The position numbers and the translations under genes were made by a program. The notes beneath the pieces are model-generated. The model searched no databases, had not been told where the DNA came from, and saw only the letters and a list, made by a program, of their open reading frames with translations. Positions 8,413 through 15,794 of a stretch of DNA of 49,901 bases are shown here, in pieces (position 1 is the first letter of the stretch; each line of letters begins with the position of its first letter). The stretch spans positions 1-49,901 of the forward strand of contig VGIQ01000006.1 of assembly GCA_016867835.1 (NCBI GenBank). The letters are read 5' to 3'. Origin of the DNA: Calditrichota bacterium (GTDB taxonomy: Bacteria > Electryoneota > AABM5-125-24 > Hatepunaeales > Hatepunaeaceae).

Positions 8413-10290
8413 ATGAAGCAAATTCCACAGAAACTGCGGCCGCTCCAGATTGTCAGATTTCTGGTTCTGCCACTGGTGTCCACGCTGATCCTATCCCTAA
8501 CGGCGTGCGAACCAAAGACACCGGGGGACCCCAAGTCGAACAAGGCGCCCACCGTTCGCATTACCGTTGCCCCCGACACCAATGCGATCCACGACCACTA
8601 TCTCTCGCCAACGCCGATGTTCCGGGTTCAGTGGTTCGGTTCCGATGAAGACGGATATGTAACCGGCTACTACCTTCAAGTTGACGACGGTCCGACTGCC
8701 TTCACAACCCGTGGGGACAGCGCTATCGCCTTCATCTCCAGCGATCCGGATACGACCGACACCACACACGTCCGAACATTACCTGCATCGCATACCATAA
8801 AGGTCTGGTCGGTGGACAACGAAGGCTTGCGCAGCAATCCCGCTGAGCGACAGTTCCGGGCTGTAAACGGCATCCCCCGCATTAACTCGCTGGCTGCACC
8901 ATTTGCATCGGGAGCGACGACGGGGCGGGGTATTGCCTTCAGCGTCGATGCCTCGGACACTAATTATTCCGGCCTCTGGTATCGTCTCTGGGTGAACGGA
9001 CAGCCGGTCACGAACTGGATCGAGCAGTCCAAGTTCCAGTTCTGCAAGGTCGGCGACGCGGTCATCGTCGGTTCCATAGACGCCGGCGAAACCGTCGTTG
9101 TCGATCACCTTCTGCTGGGTCTCGGCAGCAACACCATCGAGGTTCGCGCCCGCGACTGGGGCAATGCAGTGAGCGAACCGGTGCTACGCACCTTTACCGT
9201 CAGCGACACCTTTCGACCGGCGATTTCACGCATCAATTCGACCTATGGCAGCGCCCGCTACTATCCGGACGGTTCGATCTTCCACTCACCCAACACCACG
9301 ACGCACTTCGAGATAAATGGATCGGCTGTGACCTACTACGGTTCCATTCAGGGCTATCGCTACCGTTTCCTGCGGGAGGGTCAGAGCGATGTCCCATGGT
9401 CATCCTGGGGTGGAGGATCGGTTGACATTGAGGATTTAGCCCCCGGCAACTACCGCTTCGAAGCCATTTGTCGTGACTACACCGGCGCCGAAAGCTCGCC
9501 TTCCACCTATTCGCTGACCATTGTCCAGGCCGATTTCAGCGGCCGCAAGATGGCCATCGTGGACGAGACTCGAGACGGCAATGGAAGTCTTGGCAGTCCA
9601 GACGACCGGCAGGTCGATCGCTTCTATCGCAATATCCTGGGCGGTGACTCGTCGCGCGCGGACACGATTTGGACTTCCGATGACGGCTGGGCGGTAACCG
9701 AGTTCGACTACGTAACCCATCGCGTCGGAGAGACTAAATACATTTCGCCCAAGGACCTGTTCGATAAACGGATCGTCATCTGGCATGCCGAAGATAAGAC
9801 CGTCAAAGATCTAAAGGACAATGCTGAGAACCGCCGGGTGCTGGGTGAGTATTTGGACCGCGGCGGCCGGCTGATTCTGACCGGCTGGGACGTCGTAGGT
9901 AACTTCACCGATGTCGATTCCGCTGCCTTCCCCGCGGGCTTTGCCTCGCGTTATCTTCGCATCAGGTATGCCAGGCGCGCCAATGACCGGATATTCGTCG
10001 AAGCAACCGGTTTTGGAGACTATCCCACAATCACACTTGATCGGGACAAGATTCCGGCACGCTGGACCGGTGTTGATTTCTGCTGGGCATTGGAGGCTGC
10101 GCACCGCACCGATACCCTCGCGGTCTGGTCCGCCGGAACAACACCGGCCGGTAAGGCTGCAGTTATTCTCAATAACTCGCCGGTCAACGTCTGGCGCACC
10201 GCGACCTTTGGCTTCCCGCTCTACTTTATGCGCGATGCCGAAGCCGGCCCGTTCTTGCGACGGGTCATAACGGCACTTGATGCCGGTTGA
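8413..10290 (+). CDS. Lipoprotein with Ig-like repeats and a C-terminal Rossmann-like region
   Basis: 625 residues. A signal sequence ends in the lipobox LTAC near residue 32. Two or three fibronectin/Ig-like repeats follow (about 45-370), each with a DxxGYVTGYYLQVDD or GYRYRFLREG type strand pattern. The last 240 residues (IVDETRDGNG..., ending in DxxGRLILTGWDVVGNF) look like an alpha/beta domain of the type found in DUF4350 or ThuA-like proteins; this assignment is tentative. It is the last gene of the five-gene operon: 18 bases follow the PorV-like gene, and a terminator hairpin lies 20 bases after the stop. The likely place is the outer membrane or surface. Confidence 0.75.
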   Translation: MKQIPQKLRPLQIVRFLVLPLVSTLILSLTACEPKTPGDPKSNKAPTVRITVAPDTNAIHDHYLSPTPMFRVQWFGSDEDGYVTGYYLQVDDGPTAFTTRGDSAIAFISSDPDTTDTTHVRTLPASHTIKVWSVDNEGLRSNPAERQFRAVNGIPRINSLAAPFASGATTGRGIAFSVDASDTNYSGLWYRLWVNGQPVTNWIEQSKFQFCKVGDAVIVGSIDAGETVVVDHLLLGLGSNTIEVRARDWGNAVSEPVLRTFTVSDTFRPAISRINSTYGSARYYPDGSIFHSPNTTTHFEINGSAVTYYGSIQGYRYRFLREGQSDVPWSSWGGGSVDIEDLAPGNYRFEAICRDYTGAESSPSTYSLTIVQADFSGRKMAIVDETRDGNGSLGSPDDRQVDRFYRNILGGDSSRADTIWTSDDGWAVTEFDYVTHRVGETKYISPKDLFDKRIVIWHAEDKTVKDLKDNAENRRVLGEYLDRGGRLILTGWDVVGNFTDVDSAAFPAGFASRYLRIRYARRANDRIFVEATGFGDYPTITLDRDKIPARWTGVDFCWALEAAHRTDTLAVWSAGTTPAGKAAVILNNSPVNVWRTATFGFPLYFMRDAEAGPFLRRVITALDAG

Positions 10291-10309
10291 TATTTACGGT
10301 GCTTTACAG

Positions 10310-10339
10310 GCAGCCCGTTTCTTGACTGAAGCGGGCTGC
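10310..10339 (+). terminator. Terminator of the receptor/PorV-like operon
   Basis: GCAGCCCGTTT (10310-10320) pairs with AAGCGGGCTGC (10329-10339): 11 bp with one G-T wobble and an 8-base loop. A moderately T-rich GCTCTTTAT follows. Confidence 0.65.
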
Positions 10340-10410
10340 GCTCTTTATAGAGTTCAACGCCCGTTCCAAGACCCGGCAATGCCAACGCCGTCGCTTTGGA
10401 CTATATCGGC

Positions 10411-10440
10411 TTGACTTTGAAGCCGCCCGGTGCCTATATT
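10411..10440 (+). promoter_or_regulatory. Sigma-70-type promoter of the B12-binding protein gene
   Basis: TTGACT (10411-10416) and TATATT (10435-10440) are 18 bases apart. The predicted start of transcription, near 10447, leaves about 30 bases of leader. The TATATT box recurs in four other promoters of this window. Confidence 0.55.
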
Positions 10441-10477
10441 TATGCTTTAACCCGAATCGCCATATTCATTGAGCGGA

Positions 10478-10915
10478 ATGACCACCCCGGAGCCCGGACG
10501 CAAGATTCGCGTTATCATCGCCAAACCCGGTCTTGACGGCCACGATCGCGGCGCCAAAGTGCTCGCTGCAGCCTTTCGTGACGCCGGAATGGAAGTGATC
10601 TACCTCGGACTGCGCCAGACGCCCGAGATGATCGTCGAAGCCGCTTTGCAGGAGGATGCCGATGTAATCGCTCTCTCCATCCTTTCCGGCGCGCATATGA
10701 CGATTTTTCCCAAGGTGCGCCGGTTGATGAATGAAGCCGGACTGGACGACGTGCTTCTAATCGGCGGCGGTATTATTCCTCCCGAAGAGATCGACGAACT
10801 GGAAAAGCACGGCATCGATCGCCTCTTTGGGCCCGGCACTCCGGTCAGTGAGCCGATTGCCTTCATTCGCAACTGGTTTACCACATCGCACCAGTCGGTT
10901 CTTGCTCCGGCATAG
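10478..10915 (+). CDS. Cobalamin-binding domain protein, methylmalonyl-CoA mutase small subunit type
   Basis: 145 residues that correspond to the C-terminal B12-binding domain of methylmalonyl-CoA mutase. The signature DGHDRG near the N-terminus supplies the lower axial histidine of cobalamin, followed by the loops SILSGAH and IGGGIIP. The family isomerises methylmalonyl-CoA and succinyl-CoA; in organisms with a split enzyme this domain is a separate subunit that pairs with the catalytic one. The catalytic subunit is not in this window. The start is not certain: ATG 10478 is chosen because a TTG at 10469 has no ribosome binding site; GAGCGG lies just before the ATG. An enoyl-CoA hydratase and an acyl-CoA thioesterase lie 20 kb away, which fits fatty-acid or propionate metabolism. 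Confidence 0.85.
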   Translation: MTTPEPGRKIRVIIAKPGLDGHDRGAKVLAAAFRDAGMEVIYLGLRQTPEMIVEAALQEDADVIALSILSGAHMTIFPKVRRLMNEAGLDDVLLIGGGIIPPEEIDELEKHGIDRLFGPGTPVSEPIAFIRNWFTTSHQSVLAPA

Positions 10916-10958
10916 CGAATTGGGTAAGGTCGCAAGTTTATAGATTCAGGGAATTCGT

Positions 10959-11702
10959 ATGTCCGGCCACTCCAAATGGGCCACCATCAGACGGGACAAA
11001 GAGAAGAACGACAGCGCGCGCGGTCGCGTCTTCTCCAAGATCATCAAGGAACTGACTATTGCTGCCCGGCTCGGCGGCGGCGAGCCGGGGGCCAATCCAC
11101 GTCTGCGGACCGCCGTTGCCGCTGCCAAAGCCGCCAATATGCCGTCGATCAATATCGATCGTGCCATCAAGAAGGGCACCGGTGAACTGCCGGGCGTCAG
11201 TTATGAAGAAGTAACCTACGAAGCCTACGGGCCGGGCGGAACTGCGCTCCTGATCGAAGTGATGACCGACAATCGCAACCGGACCGTGAGCGAAATCCGG
11301 CACCTTATCAGCAAGCATGGCGGTAATATGGGTGAATCGGGCTCGGTCGGCTGGATGTTTCAGCGGCGCGGGCTCATCACTATCCCGTCATCGCAGACCG
11401 ATGAAGAGAGCCTGATGCTCTCAGCCCTCGACGCCGGCGCGGAGGACATCGAACAGGTTGGGGACGAGTTTCAGGTGACGACCCCACCCGATAGACTCGA
11501 AACTGTTCGTGCTGCACTGGAGGCTTCCGGATTGACCCCGGAGTCCGCCGAACTGGCGCAAATTCCGCAGAATTACGTCCCGGTCTCGAGCGAGCAGGCA
11601 CGGTCAGTAATCAAGTTGATGGAGATCCTCGACGAGCACGACGACGTGCAAAAGGTCTGGTCGAACTTCGACATTCCGGATGAACTTATGGCGGCGCTCT
11701 GA
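10959..11702 (+). CDS. yebC: YebC/PmpR family protein
   Basis: 247 residues. The N-terminus MSGHSKWATIRRDKEKND is the hallmark of the YebC/TACO1 family, followed by the typical RGRVFSKIIKEL and the NxxRTVSEIRHL segment. Members act as DNA-binding transcription regulators (PmpR) or as translation factors that help ribosomes through stalling motifs. An AGGGA Shine-Dalgarno lies six bases before the ATG. The gene is followed without a gap by ruvC, an arrangement (yebC-ruvC) found in many bacteria. Confidence 0.95.
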   Translation: MSGHSKWATIRRDKEKNDSARGRVFSKIIKELTIAARLGGGEPGANPRLRTAVAAAKAANMPSINIDRAIKKGTGELPGVSYEEVTYEAYGPGGTALLIEVMTDNRNRTVSEIRHLISKHGGNMGESGSVGWMFQRRGLITIPSSQTDEESLMLSALDAGAEDIEQVGDEFQVTTPPDRLETVRAALEASGLTPESAELAQIPQNYVPVSSEQARSVIKLMEILDEHDDVQKVWSNFDIPDELMAAL

Positions 11703-12187
11703 TCGTCTTCGGTATAGATCCCGGACTCACCGCCACCGGCTGGGGCGTCGTCGCCCGGCAAGGCAGTCGCATAACCCCCCTCGAATGGGGGGTTATTCAC
11801 TCTGGTGCCGGAGACTTGGCCGTCCGTTTGCGACGCATCTACTTTGAACTTCTCAGCGTGTTGGAGAGGCATCGCCCGGAGTTGATTGCCGTCGAGGAGA
11901 TTTTCGTCGCCCGGGACCCAAGAGCCGCGCTGCGTATGGGTCATGCCCGCGGCGTTGCACTGCTTGCATCAGCGACGTTGGAGCACTCCAGGGTCGTCGA
12001 ATATCCGGCGAATACGGTCAAGCAGGCTGTTGCCGGCCGCGGTGGTGCGGCTAAGGAGCAGGTCCGGTATATGGTGGGAAAGTTGCTTGCGCTCGATATG
12101 ACCAACGTGGCAGAAGACGCCTCGGATGCGCTGGCGGTAGCCATTTGCGGGGCTTTGAAAGGTTCCTCAATCGTCATCCCGTCATAG
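11699..12187 (+). CDS. ruvC: RuvC crossover junction endodeoxyribonuclease, CTG start
   Basis: 162 residues if read from CTG 11699. Translation from there gives (M)IVFGIDPGLTATGWGV, which places the first catalytic aspartate at residue 7, exactly where it lies in known RuvC proteins. Further catalytic positions are the glutamate in AVEEIFVARD and the aspartates in EDASDALAVA near the C-terminus. RuvC cuts Holliday junctions at symmetric positions in homologous recombination. There is no ATG, GTG or TTG in the frame between the upstream stop (11681) and TTG 11816, and a protein starting at 11816 would lack the GIDPG core. The CTG overlaps the yebC stop as CTGA, the analogue of the common ATGA coupling. 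ruvA and ruvB are not next to it. Confidence 0.9.
   Translation: MIVFGIDPGLTATGWGVVARQGSRITPLEWGVIHSGAGDLAVRLRRIYFELLSVLERHRPELIAVEEIFVARDPRAALRMGHARGVALLASATLEHSRVVEYPANTVKQAVAGRGGAAKEQVRYMVGKLLALDMTNVAEDASDALAVAICGALKGSSIVIPS
11771..11796 (+). other. Perfect hairpin inside ruvC
   Basis: ATAACCCCCC (11771-11780) and GGGGGGTTAT (11787-11796) form a perfect 10-bp inverted repeat around TCGAAT, about 70 bases into the coding sequence. It could slow translation or transcription; there is no T-tract after it. Confidence 0.5.
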
Positions 12188-12261
12188 AACAGTCTTGTCA
12201 TAGAACCTGGAGGGCTGCTTCGTCCCGCCTCCAAGCAAAGCCCTCACCATCTACCGCCGCC

Positions 12262-14844
12262 TCAAGACGAGGTTGTAGTGATGACCAACCTATCCTTCCC
12301 CACTTCTACCAAAACCTTCGAGCCTTCCCGCACCTCACCAGAGATGATCATACGGCTGAGCGGCGTTTCGATAGTTCGCTGAAGGTAGCGTTTGAGCGGT
12401 CTCGCGCCATATTGCGGATCGTAGGCTTCACGAGCCACCAATGCCCGTGCCGCAGGTGTCAACTCCAGGCTGATCCCCATTTCCGCCAGCCGCTTGGAGA
12501 GCCCCTCAACCTGTAGTTCGACGATCTTCTCCAACTGTTCCGGTGTAAGCGGCTCAAAGAACAACATCCCGTCGATGCGGTTGAGAAACTCCGGCGAAAA
12601 GTGCATCCGCACCGATACCATCACCCTCTGTTTCGTATCAGGTTGGGTGCTATCCGCCCCGCCGAGGTTCGAGGTCATGATCACCACCGTATTGCGAAAG
12701 TCAACTGTCCGCCCGTGACCGTCGGTGAGCCGGCCGTCGTCGAGCAGTTGAAGCAGCAGCGCAAAGACGTCGTGGTGCGCCTTTTCGATTTCGTCAAGCA
12801 GCACGACGGCGTAGGGTTTGCGCCGGATCGTCTCGGTCAATTGACCGCCTTCCTCATATCCGACGTATCCGGGAGGCGCGCCAATAAGCCGCGCGACGGT
12901 ATGCCGCTCCTGATACTCCGACATATCGATCCGCACCAGTTGCTCTTCGCTGTCGAAGAGCGCTTCGGCAAGGGCACGCGCCAGTTCGGTCTTGCCGACA
13001 CCGGTGGGCCCGAGAAAGAGAAACGTCCCGATCGGGCGTTTCGGATCTTTGATGCCGGATCGCGCTCTGAGGACGGCATCGGCCACTGTATCGACCGCCT
13101 CATCCTGACCAACGACCCGCCGGTGCAAATCGTCGGCGAGGCGGAGCAGTTTTTCCCGTTCGACTTCCAGCAGTCTCGCCGCCGGTATTCCGGTCCAGAG
13201 AGCGACGATCCGGGCGATCTCCCGTTCGGTGACTTCCTCCTTTAGCAGCCGCTCGCCCGGCAAGGCCTCGAGTTCACCTTCACATTCTCGCAGCGCCTTC
13301 TCAAGTCCTATAAGGTGTCCATACTTAAGTTCGGCTGCCCGGTCCAGATCATAGTCCCGCTCGGCACGTTCGACAGCCAGTTTCGCGGCTTCAATCTCCT
13401 CCCTTAATTTCCTGCGACGGCCGATAATATCGCGCTCAAGGTCGTATCCCGTCTTTAACGACTCCTCAACGACTTTAAGGCCTGCCAGTTCGTCCTGAAT
13501 TTCCTTGAGCCGCGACCGGGAGGCGTCGTCCTTCTCACGTGCCAGAGCCGTCCGCTCCACTTCGAGTTGCCGGCTGCGACGGGTAATGTCGTCGAGGTTC
13601 TGGGGCAGCGAGTCGATCTCGGTGCGGATCATTGCCGCGGCTTCATCGACGAGGTCGATTGCCTTATCGGGCAGGAACCGGCCTTGAATATAGCGATCCG
13701 ACAATTTCACTGCGGCCACAAGCGCTGCATCGCGGATGCTGACGCCATGATGCACCTCAAATCGCTCCCGTAGCCCGCGAAGGATTGAAATTGCTTCCTC
13801 AACCGACGGTGGCTCGACCAGGACAGTCTGAAACCGCCGCTCGAAAGCAGGATCCTTTTCAATGTGTTCGCGATACTCGTCGAGCGTCGTAGCGCCGATG
13901 CAATGGAGTTCACCACGCGCCAGGAGCGGCTTCATGATGTTGCCGGCGTCGAGCGAGCCTTCGGTGCGACCGGCGCCGATGACGTTGTGAAGTTCGTCAA
14001 TGAAGAGGATGATCCGGCCGCTCGAGGCTTCGATTTCCTTTAGGACAGCTTTAAGTCGTTCTTCGAATTCACCTCGATATTTGGCTCCGGCAATGAGGGA
14101 AGCCAGGTCGAGCGCCCAAACCTGCCGGTCGCGCAACGACTCCGGCACATCGCCGCGGACAATGCGCTGCGCCAGTCCCTCGACGACCGCCGTCTTTCCG
14201 GTTCCCGGCTCGCCTATTAGGACCGGGTTGTTTTTAGTTCGTCGCGAGAGGATGCGGATGACGCGCCGGATTTCTTCCTCGCGGCCAATGACCGGATCCA
14301 GTTTGCCGGCTCGCGCCAGTTCGACCAGATCCCGTCCATACCTGGCAAGCGCCTCATAGGTGCCTTCGGGCCGATCTGTGGTGATCCGTTGCCGACCGCG
14401 AACCGTTGAAAGGGCTCTTAAGATCGCCTCACGGGTGATGCCAAAGCGCTTCAGCAGGCTTCCCGCCCGCTCGCGCTCCCCGATTCCGGACATAGCCAGA
14501 AGCAAATGCTCGACTCCGGCAAACTCATCTTCCATCCGTTTCGCTTCGGTGAGTGCCGCAGTCAGAACCTCCTGTACCGTCTTTGATAGATAGATACGTC
14601 CCGCCTCGACACCAGGCCCTGTTACCCGGGGAATTCGACGCGATGCCTCCTCGAGGGCTTCCCTAAACTCCATTACCGGCACCTCGAGCCGCTGGAGCAA
14701 CCGCACCGCAAATGTGTTACTGTCTGCTACCAGCGCCAGCAGCAAATGCTCCGCCTCAACCTGCGGATGACCGCTCTCGAGAGCGAGGTTCTGAGCGGAG
14801 ACGAGGGCTTCGCGAGCCCGTTCGGTGAATTTAGTCAGATCCAT
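12262..14844 (-). CDS. clpB: ATP-dependent disaggregase ClpB
   Basis: 860 residues from the start [18 protein letters not shown]. In order: Clp-N double repeat (1-150), AAA+ domain 1 with Walker A GEPGTGKT, the long coiled-coil middle domain ([18 protein letters not shown]... to about 530) and AAA+ domain 2 with Walker A GPTGVGKT, then the C-terminal small domain. With DnaK, ClpB pulls proteins out of aggregates after heat stress. The frame is open further upstream, but earlier starts would add a tail not found in the family and would lie upstream of the promoter at 14865-14892. An AAGG lies close to the ATG. It converges with ruvC, with 74 bases between the stops. Confidence 0.97.
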   Translation of the reverse strand: MDLTKFTERAREALVSAQNLALESGHPQVEAEHLLLALVADSNTFAVRLLQRLEVPVMEFREALEEASRRIPRVTGPGVEAGRIYLSKTVQEVLTAALTEAKRMEDEFAGVEHLLLAMSGIGERERAGSLLKRFGITREAILRALSTVRGRQRITTDRPEGTYEALARYGRDLVELARAGKLDPVIGREEEIRRVIRILSRRTKNNPVLIGEPGTGKTAVVEGLAQRIVRGDVPESLRDRQVWALDLASLIAGAKYRGEFEERLKAVLKEIEASSGRIILFIDELHNVIGAGRTEGSLDAGNIMKPLLARGELHCIGATTLDEYREHIEKDPAFERRFQTVLVEPPSVEEAISILRGLRERFEVHHGVSIRDAALVAAVKLSDRYIQGRFLPDKAIDLVDEAAAMIRTEIDSLPQNLDDITRRSRQLEVERTALAREKDDASRSRLKEIQDELAGLKVVEESLKTGYDLERDIIGRRRKLREEIEAAKLAVERAERDYDLDRAAELKYGHLIGLEKALRECEGELEALPGERLLKEEVTEREIARIVALWTGIPAARLLEVEREKLLRLADDLHRRVVGQDEAVDTVADAVLRARSGIKDPKRPIGTFLFLGPTGVGKTELARALAEALFDSEEQLVRIDMSEYQERHTVARLIGAPPGYVGYEEGGQLTETIRRKPYAVVLLDEIEKAHHDVFALLLQLLDDGRLTDGHGRTVDFRNTVVIMTSNLGGADSTQPDTKQRVMVSVRMHFSPEFLNRIDGMLFFEPLTPEQLEKIVELQVEGLSKRLAEMGISLELTPAARALVAREAYDPQYGARPLKRYLQRTIETPLSRMIISGEVREGSKVLVEVGKDRLVITTTSS

Positions 14845-14864
14845 GAGCCTTAATGTCTCATTCA

Positions 14865-14892
14865 AATATAGGTAGCAATGATGCGCAGGCAA
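14865..14892 (-). promoter_or_regulatory. Sigma-70-type promoter of clpB
   Basis: On the minus strand TTGCCT (14892-14887) and TATATT (14870-14865) are 16 bases apart. Transcription should start near 14858, 14 bases before the clpB ATG. No CIRCE element is visible. The promoter supports the start at 14844. Confidence 0.55.
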
Positions 14893-14938
14893 ATCTCAAG
14901 CAGGATGGCGTGCGTATCACTTTATGGACTGGAGCGGC

Positions 14939-14988
14939 GACGCCGCCCGTTGGTGGATGGAAGTCTCCATACCCCTACTGGCGGCGTC
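14939..14988. other. Long imperfect hairpin between hsp20 and clpB
   Basis: GACGCCGCC (14939-14947) pairs with GGCGGCGTC (14980-14988), and inside it ATGGA (14957-14961) pairs with TCCAT (14966-14970). It lies downstream of hsp20 and upstream of the clpB promoter. A terminator for hsp20 or a mobile palindrome are both possible. Confidence 0.45.
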
Positions 14989-14996
14989 CGCTTTGC

Positions 14997-15038
14997 CTGA
15001 GCCTTGAGCCTATAGCCTTGAGCCTTGAGCCTTGAGCC
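14997..15038. repeat. Heptamer array TTGAGCC
   Basis: Six adjacent heptamers: CTGAGCC, TTGAGCC, TATAGCC, then TTGAGCC three times. The array ends four bases before the hsp20 stop codon complement. The same heptamer family, on the other strand, occurs at 39313-39383. Confidence 0.8.
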
Positions 15039-15042
15039 CCGC

Positions 15043-15495
15043 TTAGTGAACCTTGACTTCGATTTGCCGCGACCGAGACTCCTCAGACTTCGGCAGGGTC
15101 ACGACCAACAGCCCGTTCCGGTATTCGGCGTCGATCTTGCCGGCATCGATCTGACCGGGGAACTGGAAACTGCGGCGGAAAGTGCCGAAGGCGCGCTCGG
15201 TCAGGTAGAGGCCGCGGTCTTTGCGCTCCGTGTCCAAGCGCTTTTCGCCGGACAGAGTCAGGACGTTGTTCTGCAGTTCGACCTTCACTTCGTCGCGGGT
15301 CAGGCCCGGCAGTTCGGCGGTTACCTCGAACCGGTCCTCGTGCTCGACGACATCGACCCGGGGTGACCAGTGCGCGTCGCTTTCGCCGGAATCGTTGCCG
15401 AAGAAGTCATCGAAGAGTCGAACCATCTGGCGCTGCAGCGGACTGAAGTCTGCTGCCCGGCTCCAGGGGCGGGGGGTGCATCGAACGAGTGTCAT
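15043..15495 (-). CDS. Small heat-shock protein, Hsp20/alpha-crystallin family
   Basis: 150 residues. The N-terminal arm (about 1-42) is followed by an alpha-crystallin domain that starts WSPRVDVVEHEDRFEVTAELPG and includes the ENGLLxVxLPK-type strand as YRNGLLVVTLPK. The C-terminal tail (RQIEVKVH) carries the IxV anchor that joins subunits into oligomers. The protein holds unfolding proteins for ClpB/DnaK; clpB lies downstream on the same strand. Shine-Dalgarno GGAGGT lies exactly five bases before the ATG. A near-consensus sigma-54 promoter sits about 70 bases upstream. A 198-base gap with repeats and its own promoter separates clpB, so the two genes are probably transcribed apart. Confidence 0.95.
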   Translation of the reverse strand: MTLVRCTPRPWSRAADFSPLQRQMVRLFDDFFGNDSGESDAHWSPRVDVVEHEDRFEVTAELPGLTRDEVKVELQNNVLTLSGEKRLDTERKDRGLYLTERAFGTFRRSFQFPGQIDAGKIDAEYRNGLLVVTLPKSEESRSRQIEVKVH

Positions 15496-15562
15496 ATCAT
15501 ACCTCCATGATGTTGGTTTTTGATGGCAGTCCTGTGACTGCTGCTTTCGATTCTTGCTATTC

Positions 15563-15577
15563 GCAACCGCCGTGCCA
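15563..15577 (-). promoter_or_regulatory. Candidate sigma-54 (RpoN) promoter of hsp20
   Basis: On the minus strand TGGCACG (15577-15571), four bases, then TTGC (15566-15563): the -24/-12 consensus with exact spacing. A T precedes it, as expected. Transcription would start near 15552, leaving about 57 bases of leader with the GGAGGT ribosome binding site. The next 100 bases upstream would have to hold activator sites; a partial TGCC...GGCA dyad lies near 15622-15644. Confidence 0.6.
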
Positions 15578-15709
15578 AAACCACATTATTAGTAAATACA
15601 ATCATATAGATACCAGTCGCTATGCCGACAGGGCACTTGCTGGCAGAATATGTGTCATTATGGCATACATTTAGGTGTGAGTTTGGCAGACCAGGCTGCC
15701 CGATTGCAC

Positions 15710-15738
15710 TTGACACCGTGCTCTTTATTGATTACTCT
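15710..15738 (+). promoter_or_regulatory. Possible sigma-70-type promoter of the first C25 gene
   Basis: TTGACA (15710-15715) is followed 17 bases later by TACTCT (15733-15738), a perfect -35 with a weak -10. It would give a leader of about 50 bases. This and the sigma-54 site are all I see in the 299-base gap 15496-15794. Confidence 0.3.
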
Positions 15739-15794
15739 ATAGATTACCTCTTCGCCGGAGGCACTTTCGCTCACCCCGCATTTCCGGAGGCGCC

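Noticed and set aside
11816-12187. Short RuvC from TTG 11816
   Set aside because: It would lack the first catalytic aspartate and the GIDPG core, which are encoded in the same frame just upstream.
12601-13245. 214-codon plus-strand frame inside clpB
   Set aside because: It is antisense to the conserved second AAA+ domain of ClpB.
14845-15600. CIRCE or ROSE-type heat-shock element before clpB and hsp20
   Set aside because: I found no TTAGCACTC-N9-GAGTGCTAA and no convincing ROSE fold over the ribosome binding sites.
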